This document shows, piece by piece, positions 1 to 11,133 of a stretch of DNA of 64,000 nt; the stretch's first letter is position 1; each line of letters opens with the position of its first letter. The stretch comes from Mycocentrospora acerina (lineage: Eukaryota; Ascomycota; Dothideomycetes; Pleosporales). The position numbers and the translations under genes were made by a program. The notes below the pieces were generated by a model. The model was not told the DNA's origin, did no database searches, and worked only from the letters and a program-made list of their open reading frames with translations. The stretch lies in contig JAKUHH010000163.1 of the NCBI GenBank assembly GCA_022701365.1, positions 1 through 64,000 on the forward strand, given 5' to 3'.

Positions 1-138
1 TGGCGATGGGTGCGCATTGAGTGAATCCGCGCATTGAGTGCACGGACACGGTATATGGTCGGCAAATCCTGCCACCGATGGAGTCGACAATTTAACGCTC
101 CCCAAACACCCCACCAACACCCCGCTTTCGCGACGCCG

Positions 139-177
139 ATGAGGACGAGACGACATGGCTGTGAATGGGGACGCTAG
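139..177 (+). promoter_or_regulatory. Short upstream ORF overlapping the GCN1 start
   Basis: An ATG at 139-141 opens 12 codons closed by TAG at 175-177. It is out of frame with GCN1 and runs across the GCN1 start at 155. The context is weak (C at -3), so leaky scanning to 155 is expected. Whether it lies inside the mRNA depends on the transcription start, which the sequence does not show. It may have no function. Confidence 0.3.
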
Positions 178-3100
178 ACCGCAGGCCATCAATCGCGAGG
201 AGCTGCGACATGGGCTTGTCACGAGCTCTACTAAGCGCAGAATCACAGAGCTGTCCGCGCTGCAGCAGCAGGCCGCAGACGAGTGTGAGTAGCAACAATG
301 GAGGTCTGCATATAAAATTGTACAAGGGCTGACGACATGCCCCCGTCTAGCTCTGGCTTCCTCCGATCTTCAGGCCCTGCTTGAACTTCTCATCGAGACA
401 TACCCGCTCTACGAGGACCGCGAATCTCGCCGCGCCGTCGAAGCAGTTCTGAAGTCGCTTATAAACGGCCCACACGGCGACGTCGTCCTGCCTGCCATTG
501 TCAAATTCCTGAAACAAGAATGTCTTAAGAAGGGCATTGCCCACGTCAATGCCTTTGTACTGGTGGATTGGTGCTCGGACGTTCTCATAGAACTCGCAAA
601 ATCGCCAGAACGATGGTCAAAATACGGCCTGGATACAGCGCTCGCAACCGCGCGTGTACTGGAGACATGCATGGCTGCAGGAAACAGCCGTCGAGCGGTA
701 CGCATCCAAGACTCCGCTTTGGTCTCGACGCGCCGGGCTCTGCGCGCCGTCTTCCGCTCGCAGGAGATCGGAAAAGAGGCCCTCGACAAGTTAGTAGCGA
801 ATCTCACAACTAAAGTTGCTGCTCCTTCGGCTGGAAATTCTGTCTTCCTTGGAGTCATTGCAGGCGTCTCATCGCGACTACCAACCGTCAAGCCGCTGTT
901 CGAGCAACGGAAGCAGGACTACTACACCTTCTACGTACGAGAAATCATTGGATCGCGAAGCCAATTGCCTGATCATGTGTCGAATGCGCTGCACGACTTC
1001 TTTCAGAACTATCCCACGCTGGAGGAGCTGCGCAAGGAGGTTATCCCACCCATTGAAAAGGCATTACTGAGAGCGCCTGAAGTGGTGCTGAACGACCTTG
1101 TATCACCGATGATATTGGCTCTGCCAGAATCTATAGACCTCTCTGATGTTCTGCTGGGAAATTTGCTCAAGCCCATACTTTCCAATGTCAAGTCCAGCAA
1201 CGCTGTTATTCGAGCTGGGGCCTTGCGAACTTTCGAGGCATTGGCTTCCCGATCACGAAATGAGGACGCTATCAGCAAGGTCACAGATGAGATTCTGAAT
1301 CCCTTGAAGCAGGGCAAGGTGTCTGGTGTCGACCAGAAGGTTCTACACGCTCAAATGTTATCAGCTTTGCCGGCATCTCAATCTTTGTCCAAAAAGATAC
1401 CTGTGGGCATTGCTCCTGTAGCTTTGAAAGAGCCAAACGAGCCAGCTGTAGTAGCAGAAGTTTCTGTATTGACAAAACATCTCACCTTCGGCCTGGCCAA
1501 TGGAGTTCCACTCGATAAAACCGTGGCGGATGCTTTCATAAAGGGTATGGCAGACAAACGCGTGCCGGTTCGGCGGCTCTGGGCAACTCGCGCGGCAGAC
1601 ATTTGGTGGAACTTGTCCGATGCGCAGCATGCTCAACCAGATATTCTTGCATTCTGCCAAGCTACCCTTCCAAAGCTTGTGGAAATTTGGCAAGATGTTG
1701 TCGCAAATCCTATTCCCGCAACACAGAGCGGCATAGTAACTGTGGGATACTATGTTGCTGCTCTTCTCATTACTAGAGTACGCAACTCGAAGGATGAGAA
1801 ACTTGCTGCCATCTACAACAAGTCTGATGTTCTCGCTCAGTCCCTCACCACTCAGCCGAAACCTTCATTCCTTCTCAATCCGAAAGTTTACTCCAAGTTG
1901 TCTTCCGAAGACGATGTCGCAATTGTCTTACGTGCTTTGACAGCCATCGCTCCTTCCCTGACCCAAGAACAATCTGCAAATGACGCTAGCGAGGCATGGG
2001 CACATGCTTTCATCTTCTTCATTGTGGCCCAGAGCGTGTCTGCGAAGGCAAAGACTGCAGCCAAACAAGCCCTAACGCAAACATATCTTCAAGCCTCTGC
2101 TGAGAAGATCAGCGAAATCATGGTCAAAGGACTGTGGTCGTGGTACAGATCAAGTGAACGAGAAGATAAAGAGAGTGCCGCGTTTGCATCAAAGTCGGGC
2201 TCCAGTGAGCTTGGTGCAGTCTTGAGCGCTTTTTGTTTATCTCCAGAATCAATCAAAAAGTCCGAATCGAACATTGATCAAACGAGTTTGCATAGACAAG
2301 CTATGAGTCTCGTTGTGCTAGCACGACCGGAGATTATGTCTCGAGTATCATGGATAGATATCTGTCTTCGGATGGGTGTGGACCCAGGTCAATTGGTGCG
2401 AGACAATCTGGATGATTTTGTGAGCACCATAAATGCGGCCACAGAGGTACTTCTTCCTCCTTCATTTGAGAGTGTTTTGCTGACTTTTCTATTAGAACCA
2501 AGAGAATGACCAGTTCTCGTCCATCAGTCTGGCAGCGTACAGCGCATACACCGATATGGCATTTGTAGCACCGGACGCGGCTCTCTCCAAGGTGGTGTAT
2601 CAGTTTAGCCAGGACTTGAATCCGAAGCAACTTGAATCCATAGGTCCAACTGAGGCGGCAATTTTCCGCACGCCAGAAGGCACAGCGTATATCGACGTAT
2701 TGTCAAAGAAGGCTCAAACTACGATTGACAAGAATACGAAAGATTACGATACACTAAAATGGGAAGAAGAGCTTCGAGCACAACTTGCGCAAAAGAAGGG
2801 CCAAGCGAAGAAGCTTACTTCCGACGAGCAAGCGAAGGTCAACGCCCAACTAGCTAAAGAGTCGGCTATCAGAAAAGAGGTCAACGCGACGGAACGTAGG
2901 ATGAGACGAGGAGTGGGTATCATTCATAGCCTTGCAACTGGCCCTCCAACCGAAGCTGAGCGCTGGATGGGTCCAGCCGTTGATCTCCTCATCCATTCCA
3001 TTCGTGCCGGTGCCGGTCTTCTTCTTGGAGACCTACCTGCAACAGCCTTTATTGCTTGCTCTGAACGTATTTCTAACAGACTTGGACCGCTGCGTCCGTT

Positions 3101-6100
3101 CGTTGGTGTTGCGACGTTGCGGACAATCGGCTCCATACAGCTGTCTGACGAATATGAAGCAGAGAACCTTGGTGACTTGGTCACACGTATCCTCTACCGG
3201 CTTCGATTTTTGTCCGAGCAACGACCACTAGACACAGTTTCCCTAGCGTATTGTCTTCCTCTTGTCTTCCTCGTCCTAGAGAAAGGTGGCATAGGAAAAC
3301 CGTCCCCAGAGGAAGCTGATGAACAGCTCATTTTGGCGTTCGAAATCGTAGGATTCCACACCAGCTCTTGCACTGACAACCGTCTCCCACGAAAAGAACT
3401 GATCGAAATCCTAATCTGGTCAATGCAGCGTTATCAACAACACTACAAAATGATCAAGGATTGCGTGATGGATCTCGCCAGAGGTCTTGCTCCTAACATC
3501 ACTAACGAGGAACTGGGTGCATTGCTCCGAGGAACGATTGTGCCAGAGTCTGCTGTCCGTACAGTAACCCTACAAGCTATCGATGCCGAACTCGACATGA
3601 ACGACTTGAAGTTTAGTGAGGAGATATGGCTTGCGTGCCACGACGATGACCCAGAAAACGTGGAGCTTGCACGAACCATTTGGGAAGATAACGATTTGGA
3701 ACTCAAGTCAGAAGTTGGAACACAGATAGTACCTTACCTTGATTCCCTCGACAAACAGTTGAGGAGAGCTGCCGCTCGCTCTATAGGCGAGATCGTTCAG
3801 AACTTTCCCGAAACGTTCGAAAATCTCATCAAAGATCTCCAGAGCTCCTACAAGGAGAAGGCCAAGCCAAGAGTTCCAGAACGAGACGAGTATGGTATGC
3901 CACGCAAGGTCGATCTGCGAGATCCCTGGGAAGGTCGCGATGGTATTGCACTTGCATTCAAAGAAATGACAGCCAGTTTCAAACCCGATGACCTGGTGGA
4001 CTTTCTGACTTTCCTGATCTATAACGGTCCCTTGGGCGATAAGAGCGCTGCCGTGCGAGACGAGATGATTGGAGCGGCGACGTCCATCATCACCACGAAA
4101 GCACTATCTAAGGTAGAACCATTGATGGAGCTTTTCGAAAACACGCTTGAAGAGCCTGACCGCAAGTCTGAGATGTACGACCAGGTAAACGAAGCGGTCA
4201 TCATTCTCTACGGTGCTCTGGGTCGCCATTTAACGACAGGAGACAAACGCGTACCCAAGGTAGTCCAGAGACTCTTAGCTACATTGAGTACGCCTTCTGA
4301 GACAGTGCAATACGCTGTCGCCCAGTGCCTACCGCCTCTGATTCGAACGTCGGACCAGGAGGTTTCGACCTACATCGATCAGATGATGGAGCAACTACTA
4401 CAAGCAAAGAAGTATGCTTCGCGACGTGGAGCTGCATATGGTCTTGCGGGTATCGTCCGGGGTAAAGGTCTCGGTGTACTCAAGGAGTATCGTATCATGT
4501 CTACCCTCAGAAACGGTGCTGAGAACAAAAAAGACACCAACCAAAGGCAGGGAGCTTTCTTGGCGTACGAACTTTTGTCGCTGATCTTGGGTCACTTGTT
4601 TGAACCATACGTTATCCAGCTTGTTCCACAGCTTCTCGCCGGTTTCGGTGACACCAGTGCGGACGTTCGAGAGGCGTGTCTCGATGCCGCAAAGACATGC
4701 TTCTCTACCTTGAGCTCTTTCGGTGTAAAGCAGATTTTGCCTATCCTTCTTGAGGGTCTTGATGATCAGCAATGGCGAAGCAAAAAGGGTGCCTGCGACT
4801 CTTTAGGTGCTATGGCGTACCTAGATGCCAATCAGTTGGCGATCAGCTTGCCCGACATCATCCCGCCTCTAACTACGGTATTGACAGACAGTCACAAGGA
4901 AGTCCGATTATCAGCAAACCGGAGCTTGCAACGCTTTGGAGAGGTGATTAGCAACCCCGAGATCAAGAGTGTTGTCAGTGTTCTCCTCAAGGCACTCAGC
5001 GACCCCACCAAACATACGGACGATGCCCTTGACGCTCTTATCAAGATCCAATTCGCGCATTTCCTCGATGCTCCGTCTCTTGCCCTTGTGGTTCGTATCC
5101 TCGAGCGGGGGTTGGGAGACCGATCGGGCACCAAGCGGAAGTCTGCACAGATCATTGGCAGCCTGGCATATCTCACAGAGCGCAAAGACGTTCTGTCACA
5201 CCTACCTATCCTTGTTGCTGGTCTGCGAGTGGCTATTGTGGACCCAGTGCCAACTACTCGTGCCACAGCCTCAAAGGCCCTCGGTTCTCTTATGGAGAAG
5301 CTTGGAGAGGATGCTCTGCCAGACCTCATCCCCAGCCTTATGACTACCCTCAAGTCCGATACTGGTGCTGGCGACAGATTAGGTTCCGCTCAAGCCCTTT
5401 CCGAAGTTTTGGCTGGTCTTGGAACCGGTCGTTTGGAGGAAACTCTGCCAAGTATTCTGCAGAATGTGGCCAGCAACAAGGCCTCGGTTCGAGAAGGATT
5501 CATGTCTCTCTTCATCTTCTTGCCAGCTTGTTTCGGAAACAGCTTCGCAAACTATCTCAGCAAGATCATCCCGCCCATTCTCGGTGGCCTCGCAGATGAT
5601 GTTGAGTCGATTCGAGACACTGCTCTGCGCGCTGGTCGCCTCCTGGTCAAGAACTTTGCTACTAAGGCTATTGACCTTCTTCTGCCCGAGCTTGAGAGAG
5701 GTCTTGCGGACGACAGCCACCGTATCCGTCTTAGTTCCGTGGAACTTGTGGGAGACTTGCTGTTCAACCTTACTGGTATTACTGGTAAAGCTGAAGATGA
5801 CGAAGTCGAGGAAGGGGCCAAAGAGGCTGGCCAATCCCTGCTTGAAGTTCTCGGTGAAGACAAGCGAAACAAGGTCTTGTCTGCATTGTACATTTGCAGG
5901 TGCGACACATCTGGCCTTGTCCGCACTGCATCTATCAACGTATGGAAGGCATTGGTGGCAAGCCCGCGAATTCTTCGCGAGCTCATTCCTACGCTTACTC
6001 AATTCATCATTCGTCGCCTAGCTAGCTCGAACATGGAACAGAAGATCATTGCTGGCAACGCTCTCGGAGAACTTATCCGAAAGGCCGGCGATGGTGTGCT

Positions 6101-8379
6101 GGCAACCTTGCTTCCTACTCTGGAAGAAGGTCTACACTCGACTGACACTGATGCCAAGCAGGGTATTTGCATAGCACTTCGCGAGCTCATTTCTTCAGCA
6201 TCACCAGAGCAGCTAGAAGACTACGAGAAGACTCTAATCCAGGTAGTCAGGACGGCCTTGGTGGACTCCGATGGCGACGTGCGAGAAGCTGCCGCGGAAG
6301 CTTTCGATGCATTACAACAAATCTTCGGAAAGAGAGCCGTCGATCAGGTCATGCCGTACTTACTCAACTTGCTGCGTAGCGAAGATGACGCCCAAAATGC
6401 GCTTTCTGCGCTCTTGACCTTGCTTACCGACCAGGCAAGGTCCAACGTTATTCTACCAAATCTCCTACCGACACTTCTCACCTCGCCGATGTCTGCATTC
6501 AATGCGCGAGCAATCGCATCCCTTGCTGAAGTTGCAAGCTCTGCCATGACAAGAAGACTGCCCAATATCCTCAATACCATCATGGACAACATCATCACCT
6601 GCAAGAGTGATGAGCTGAGGACGGAGCTTGAGTCATCATTCGACAAGGTGCTTTTGTCAGTTGATGAATATGATGGTCTTAACACTGCTATGAGTACTAT
6701 GCTCGCATTGGCCAAGCACGATGATGAACGCCGACGCGCGCGAGCGGACATGCACTTGGCCAAGTTCTTCGCCGAGACGGACACGGACTTTTCCAGATAT
6801 TACCCAGATCTCATCCGAGCACTGCTTGTGTCGTTTGATGACAGTGACAAGGAAGTGGTCAAGGCAGCATGGACTGCCCTCAGCACACTTACCACCAAGC
6901 GTCTGCGAAAAGAAGAGATGGAGTCGCTCGTCATTTCGACCAGACAAACACTCAATCAAGTGGGTGTCGCTGGTGCAGACCTCCCTGGCTTCTCCTTGCC
7001 CAAGGGTATCAATGCTATCCTTCCTATCTTCCTGCAAGGTCTTATGAACGGTTCGGTGGAACAGCGAACACAAGCTGCTCTGGCCATTTCGGACGTCATC
7101 GACCGTACGAGTGCCAAGGCACTGCAGCCGTTTGTCACTCAGATTACCGGACCGCTTATTCGTGTGGTCACTGAGCGTTCGACGGAAGTCAAGGCAGCCA
7201 TCTTGTTGACACTTAACAATTTGCTGGAGAAGATTCCGACATTCCTCAAACCATTCTTGCCTCAACTTCAGCGAACGTTTGCGAAGTCCCTTGCCGACAC
7301 ATCGTCTGATGTGCTGCGAGCACGAGCAGCAAAGGCTCTTGGCACATTGATCAAGTTGACACCCCGAGTGGATCCTCTTATCGCGGAGCTTGTGACTGGT
7401 TCAAAGACCAGCGATCAGGCTGTCAAGAATGCCATGCTGAAGGCTTTGTTTGAAGTAGTGAGCAAAGCTGGCAAGAATATGAGTGAGGCGAGCAGAAACG
7501 CCATTCTGAGTCTCATTGATAATGAACAGGATGAATCTGATGGTATGTTGTTGACAAACTCTCAATACATGTGCATTTCCAAGTTAACCTTTAATAGACG
7601 CCATGTCAATCACATATGCCCGCCTGCTGGGTGCGCTCATCGGATGTTTGCCTGAAGAGGTAGGCGCCAGCCTTATCAAGACTCGTGTTCTCACGACCCA
7701 CTTCAGCAAAGCTTCATTGTTGGCACTCAATGCCGTGTTGCTCGATGCTCCGGAAGCCCTGACGGCATCTTTTGCCGAAGATACCGTTTCGGTCATCTCC
7801 CAAGGCATGGGTCACTCACAGCCTGTTATTTCAGACAACTCACTTCTAGCTGCGGGCAAGTATTTGCTAGGAGAGGGAACAAACAAGACGTTTGACCACA
7901 CAAAGCCTCTGTTTGAAGCACTCGCGCCACTTATCGAGCCAGGCCACCCCGTAGACACGAGACGACTAGCTCTAGTGGTTCTACGTACTGTTGCACGAGA
8001 GCACAACGACTTGGTTCGCCCACACATTCCGCTTCTCGTACCCGCCGTCTTTGCGTCGGTCCGCGATCCGGTTATTCCAATTAAGCTCTCTGCTGAAGCA
8101 GCATTCTTGACCATTTTCTCGGTCGTGGACGAGGAGAGCGCAGTGTTTGACAAATACATGGCTGGATCAGGCAAGAGCCTTGCAGCTGGCCAGCAACGCA
8201 GCATGGGTGACTACTTCAAGAGGGTAGCAGTCAGACTGGCAGGACAGGCGCGCGAGAGGAGGGAGGCCGAGGGCGGTGCTGGTGGACTTGGCTTGTCAAG
8301 TGATGAGATGGAAGACGAGAGGGAGATTTGGAGTGTGGGCAAGGTGGATTTGGAGGATGTGTTTGGGGATGATTCATAG
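155..8379 (+). CDS. GCN1: GCN1, ribosome-associated activator of the Gcn2 kinase
   Basis: Four coding exons: 155-284, 351-2446, 2496-7542 and 7598-8379. The introns are 66, 49 and 55 nt, and the joined frame is open for 2684 aa, close to the usual 2600-2700 aa of the family. The protein is almost wholly alpha-helical HEAT-type repeats. The middle part, with many repeats of the type 'LLPxLxxGLxD', corresponds to the region related to the HEAT part of elongation factor 3; the C-terminal third corresponds to the Gcn2-binding segment. In known fungi Gcn1 sits on stalled or colliding ribosomes and, with Gcn20, passes the uncharged-tRNA signal to Gcn2, which phosphorylates eIF2alpha. The start at 155 is chosen because its context is strong (G at -3, G at +4). 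A weaker ATG at 139 opens a 12-codon frame that overlaps this start. The C-terminus is acidic and ends in a short Asp-rich tail. Confidence 0.95.
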
Positions 8380-8966
8380 AGGGGAAGGGCTACTACGGGC
8401 TGAGGAAGCAAAATGGTGTACTCGTATCATATAAAAGCGATGATTTGGGGAGCTGTCAGCATGGGACGGGGTGCATTTACGGGAGTGGACGGCGGCGGGA
8501 GTGCGGATGCATAGCGTGTATATCTCTAGAAGAAAAAGGTTCTTCATCTTGGTCGTGCTTGACAAGTGGTGTTTCAGGGACGATGAGGTGATGGTGTTGG
8601 CTACCCCAGGATGCTCCCGAGCTTGGCGTGAACTCCGCAACCACCGACGCGAACCTCCAACCTCGCCCTGCTCCATCACCTCACGCGCCACACCCCGCCC
8701 GCCGAGTCCCGCGTCCATCGCCGGACACTACCGCCCGCTCGCGCGCTTCGTTTGGCGCCCCGTGGCACTCGTGCAGCGCGCTCAATCGCCGCCGTGCTGA
8801 GCTCGTCGTGGGCAGCCTGCCCCGTCAGCGCGCAACCATCACGTGCCAGGCTCGTCGTGAGACGTCAACGCGCAACCGTCACGCGCTTCGGCCTGCATCG
8901 CAAACAAGACCGACTGCGCCCACAGACCGGCATTGAGCGCGCCCACGGCGCATCTGCTCTGCCACC
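8380..8966. other. Intergenic: GCN1 3' flank and HFI1 promoter
   Basis: No gene seen. The first part is the GCN1 3' flank. The stretch 8640-8960 is GC-rich and pyrimidine-rich on the + strand, and probably holds the HFI1 promoter and leader. Overlapping frames on both strands here have no recognisable product. Confidence 0.6.
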
Positions 8967-10359
8967 ATGGCCACGATGCGGCCCAACGAGCTCAACCTCT
9001 CCCTGACGCCCACGCTCTCGGCCAACCCCCTTCCCGTCACAGACTCGGCCAAGAAGCCCAGCGCCCCACGCACCCCCCGAATCGACGTCGAGCCGCTCTA
9101 CGCTGCCGTCAAGGGCGCCATCAGCGACGCCGACTGGACCACGTACAAGAAGTCCCTGTCCGACTTCCTGCTCGGCGAGCTGAACCAGGAGGAGCTCTCA
9201 TGGCGCCTGGCCAGGATCCTGACCACGCCCGCGCTGGAACGCGCGCACAATGCCCTGGTCACCGCCGTCTACGCCAACTGTTGGCGTGATGTGCCCGAGG
9301 CCGGCATCGCCAGCTGGGTGTCGAGCAGCGACAAGCCAAACAGCGGCATAGTAAAGGGCGCGGGCGACGAGAGCGAGAAGAGGCTCAAGTACGAGGTCAT
9401 GCAGCTGAGTCGCCGAGAGCGGAAGCGATTAAAGACTATTCCCCCCGCAGACTCGATAGTCGCCGGGCCAGAGACGGTGGGTGTCGGGACCGTGCAAGAA
9501 TACATCGACGCGCGCCGAGTCAAGCAGCCAGAAGTAGGCCCAACAAACATCCAAGGCGGCAGCTACTCCAAAACAAGTACTTTGCTCCCTTTCCGCCTCT
9601 GTGATCCCACAGTACTAACCACCTTTCTTTTCAGATTGGGATCTCGAGATCCGCAAACGCTACACCTCGTCCCTCTTCTCCGAAACCCATGAATTCCCTA
9701 CAGCATCAACAATCTCCCACCGCCTCCTACCCATTTGCTACGAGTTTGGCCTTCCCCAGGGCCACACGCCAGACTGCCCCGACTACCTCAACCTCGCGAC
9801 CGAAACCTACATCAAAGAAGCCCTCGCCTCATTCCTGGCAAAGGTCAGCTCCAACGGGCCCGGGTACGTGCGCACAGGCGAGTTTAAGAAGCGCGTCGAG
9901 CGCGAGGAAAGATTTGTGGAGCGCGGGGAGCTCATGAGACTAGGAAACGGGGAGCTACCCGTCGAGGCCGAGGAGAGGCGAAAGCGGAGAGTACTCTGCA
10001 TGGAGGACCTACGGCTCGCATTGGAACTGGGGGACAGTTATCTAGGCCAGGCGCCGCTTATAGCAGGCGGGATTGTCAACGGCCGATTCCTCGATACCGA
10101 CGGCGCCGAGGAAGTACATGCATTGCTGCCTCCGCCTCCACCTCCACCACTACCACTACCCCTCCCACTACAAAAGAGTCTAACCAACGGCACGGGAGGA
10201 ATAACCACCGCACCGCTCACAAACGGTGCAGACGACTTCACAGACCCCATGCAAATCGACGACGACAATCTAGGATTCGGCTGGCTAGGCGGGAGCGTGC
10301 AGGACCTCGCTCTCCTGGACGATGCCCTCGACGACGTGCTCAGTTTGGGGGACTTGTGA
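8967..10359 (+). CDS. HFI1: Hfi1/Ada1, SAGA core coactivator subunit
   Basis: Two exons, 8967-9576 and 9635-10359, are joined by a 58-nt intron with a perfect TACTAAC branch site about 18 nt before the acceptor. The product is 444 aa. The start lies in an ideal GCCACCATGG context. Residues about 38-190 match the SAGA-Tad1 family: a Pro-rich leader, then 'PLYAAVKGAISDADW' and the 'LNQEELSWRLARIL' region, followed by a basic Arg/Lys patch. A Pro-rich run near residue 370 and an acidic tail follow. In yeast, Hfi1/Ada1 has a histone fold that pairs with Taf12 inside SAGA and is required for SAGA integrity. A TAF12 gene lies 26 kb away in this window. Assignment rests on family resemblance of the N-terminal half. 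Confidence 0.85.
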
Positions 10360-11133
10360 GTAAGAGAAGAAAAAAATGTAGGAAGAGGCGGAAAGTGAGA
10401 AAGGAGGGGGCGGGGGCGTTTATTTGCATTTTTCCCCGGCGCAACTTTTTTGACCTGTCCGTTTTTTTTCTCTCTTTCTTTTGATTTTAAACCCATGGTC
10501 TTTTATGCCTGTGGGGTTGTCTTTTTTTTTCGTGGCGTTGAATGGATGGATGGGCTTGGGGTTTTGGACTTGAACTTGAACTCGGGGCATGGGACATGGG
10601 ACATGGGATGATACCCTATTTGCGTGTGTGCGTGTGCGCGTACGTGTGTGCATATCAGCGCGTCAGCATGTGTGTTTGTGTGCGTATGTGTGTTTTTGGA
10701 ATTTCCTGGCATTGAGGGAGGGAAGCGAGCGACGGACGGTGGGTGAGTGGGTGGATGGACTGGTGTTGTTTTGCGGTTGAGTCGAGCTGAGATGGGATGG
10801 CTTTATGTCAGTGTTCCTCTACATGCATTGCTGTTGTTGTAGCATTTTCACCGAGGGGGAGGAGAAGGAGGAGGAGGAGGTGCAGGCACACGTGGGATGT
10901 GTGTATAAGGTGTTGGAAGAGTTGTAATGTAAATAATCACAATACAGCAAATTTTGCATTATGATTATGGGGGCTTTTTTTTCGTCTCCTGTTAATCTGC
11001 AAAGTATTTACAGAAAGAAAGGACTTGCAATAGTCAGTCAGTCAGTCATGTTTGATTCATTCGTCACAACGCCTTGCAAGCGCCCCGTTTCTAGTATTTA
11101 TACAAAACCTACATACTCTTTCACTTTCTTTGT
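10360..11133. other. Intergenic between convergent HFI1 and PRP6, GT-rich
   Basis: Shared 3' flank of two convergent genes. It contains T-runs (10448-10530), a GT/GC-alternating stretch at 10620-10695 (short Z-DNA-prone repeat) and a purine run at 10855-10885. No gene seen. Confidence 0.6.
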
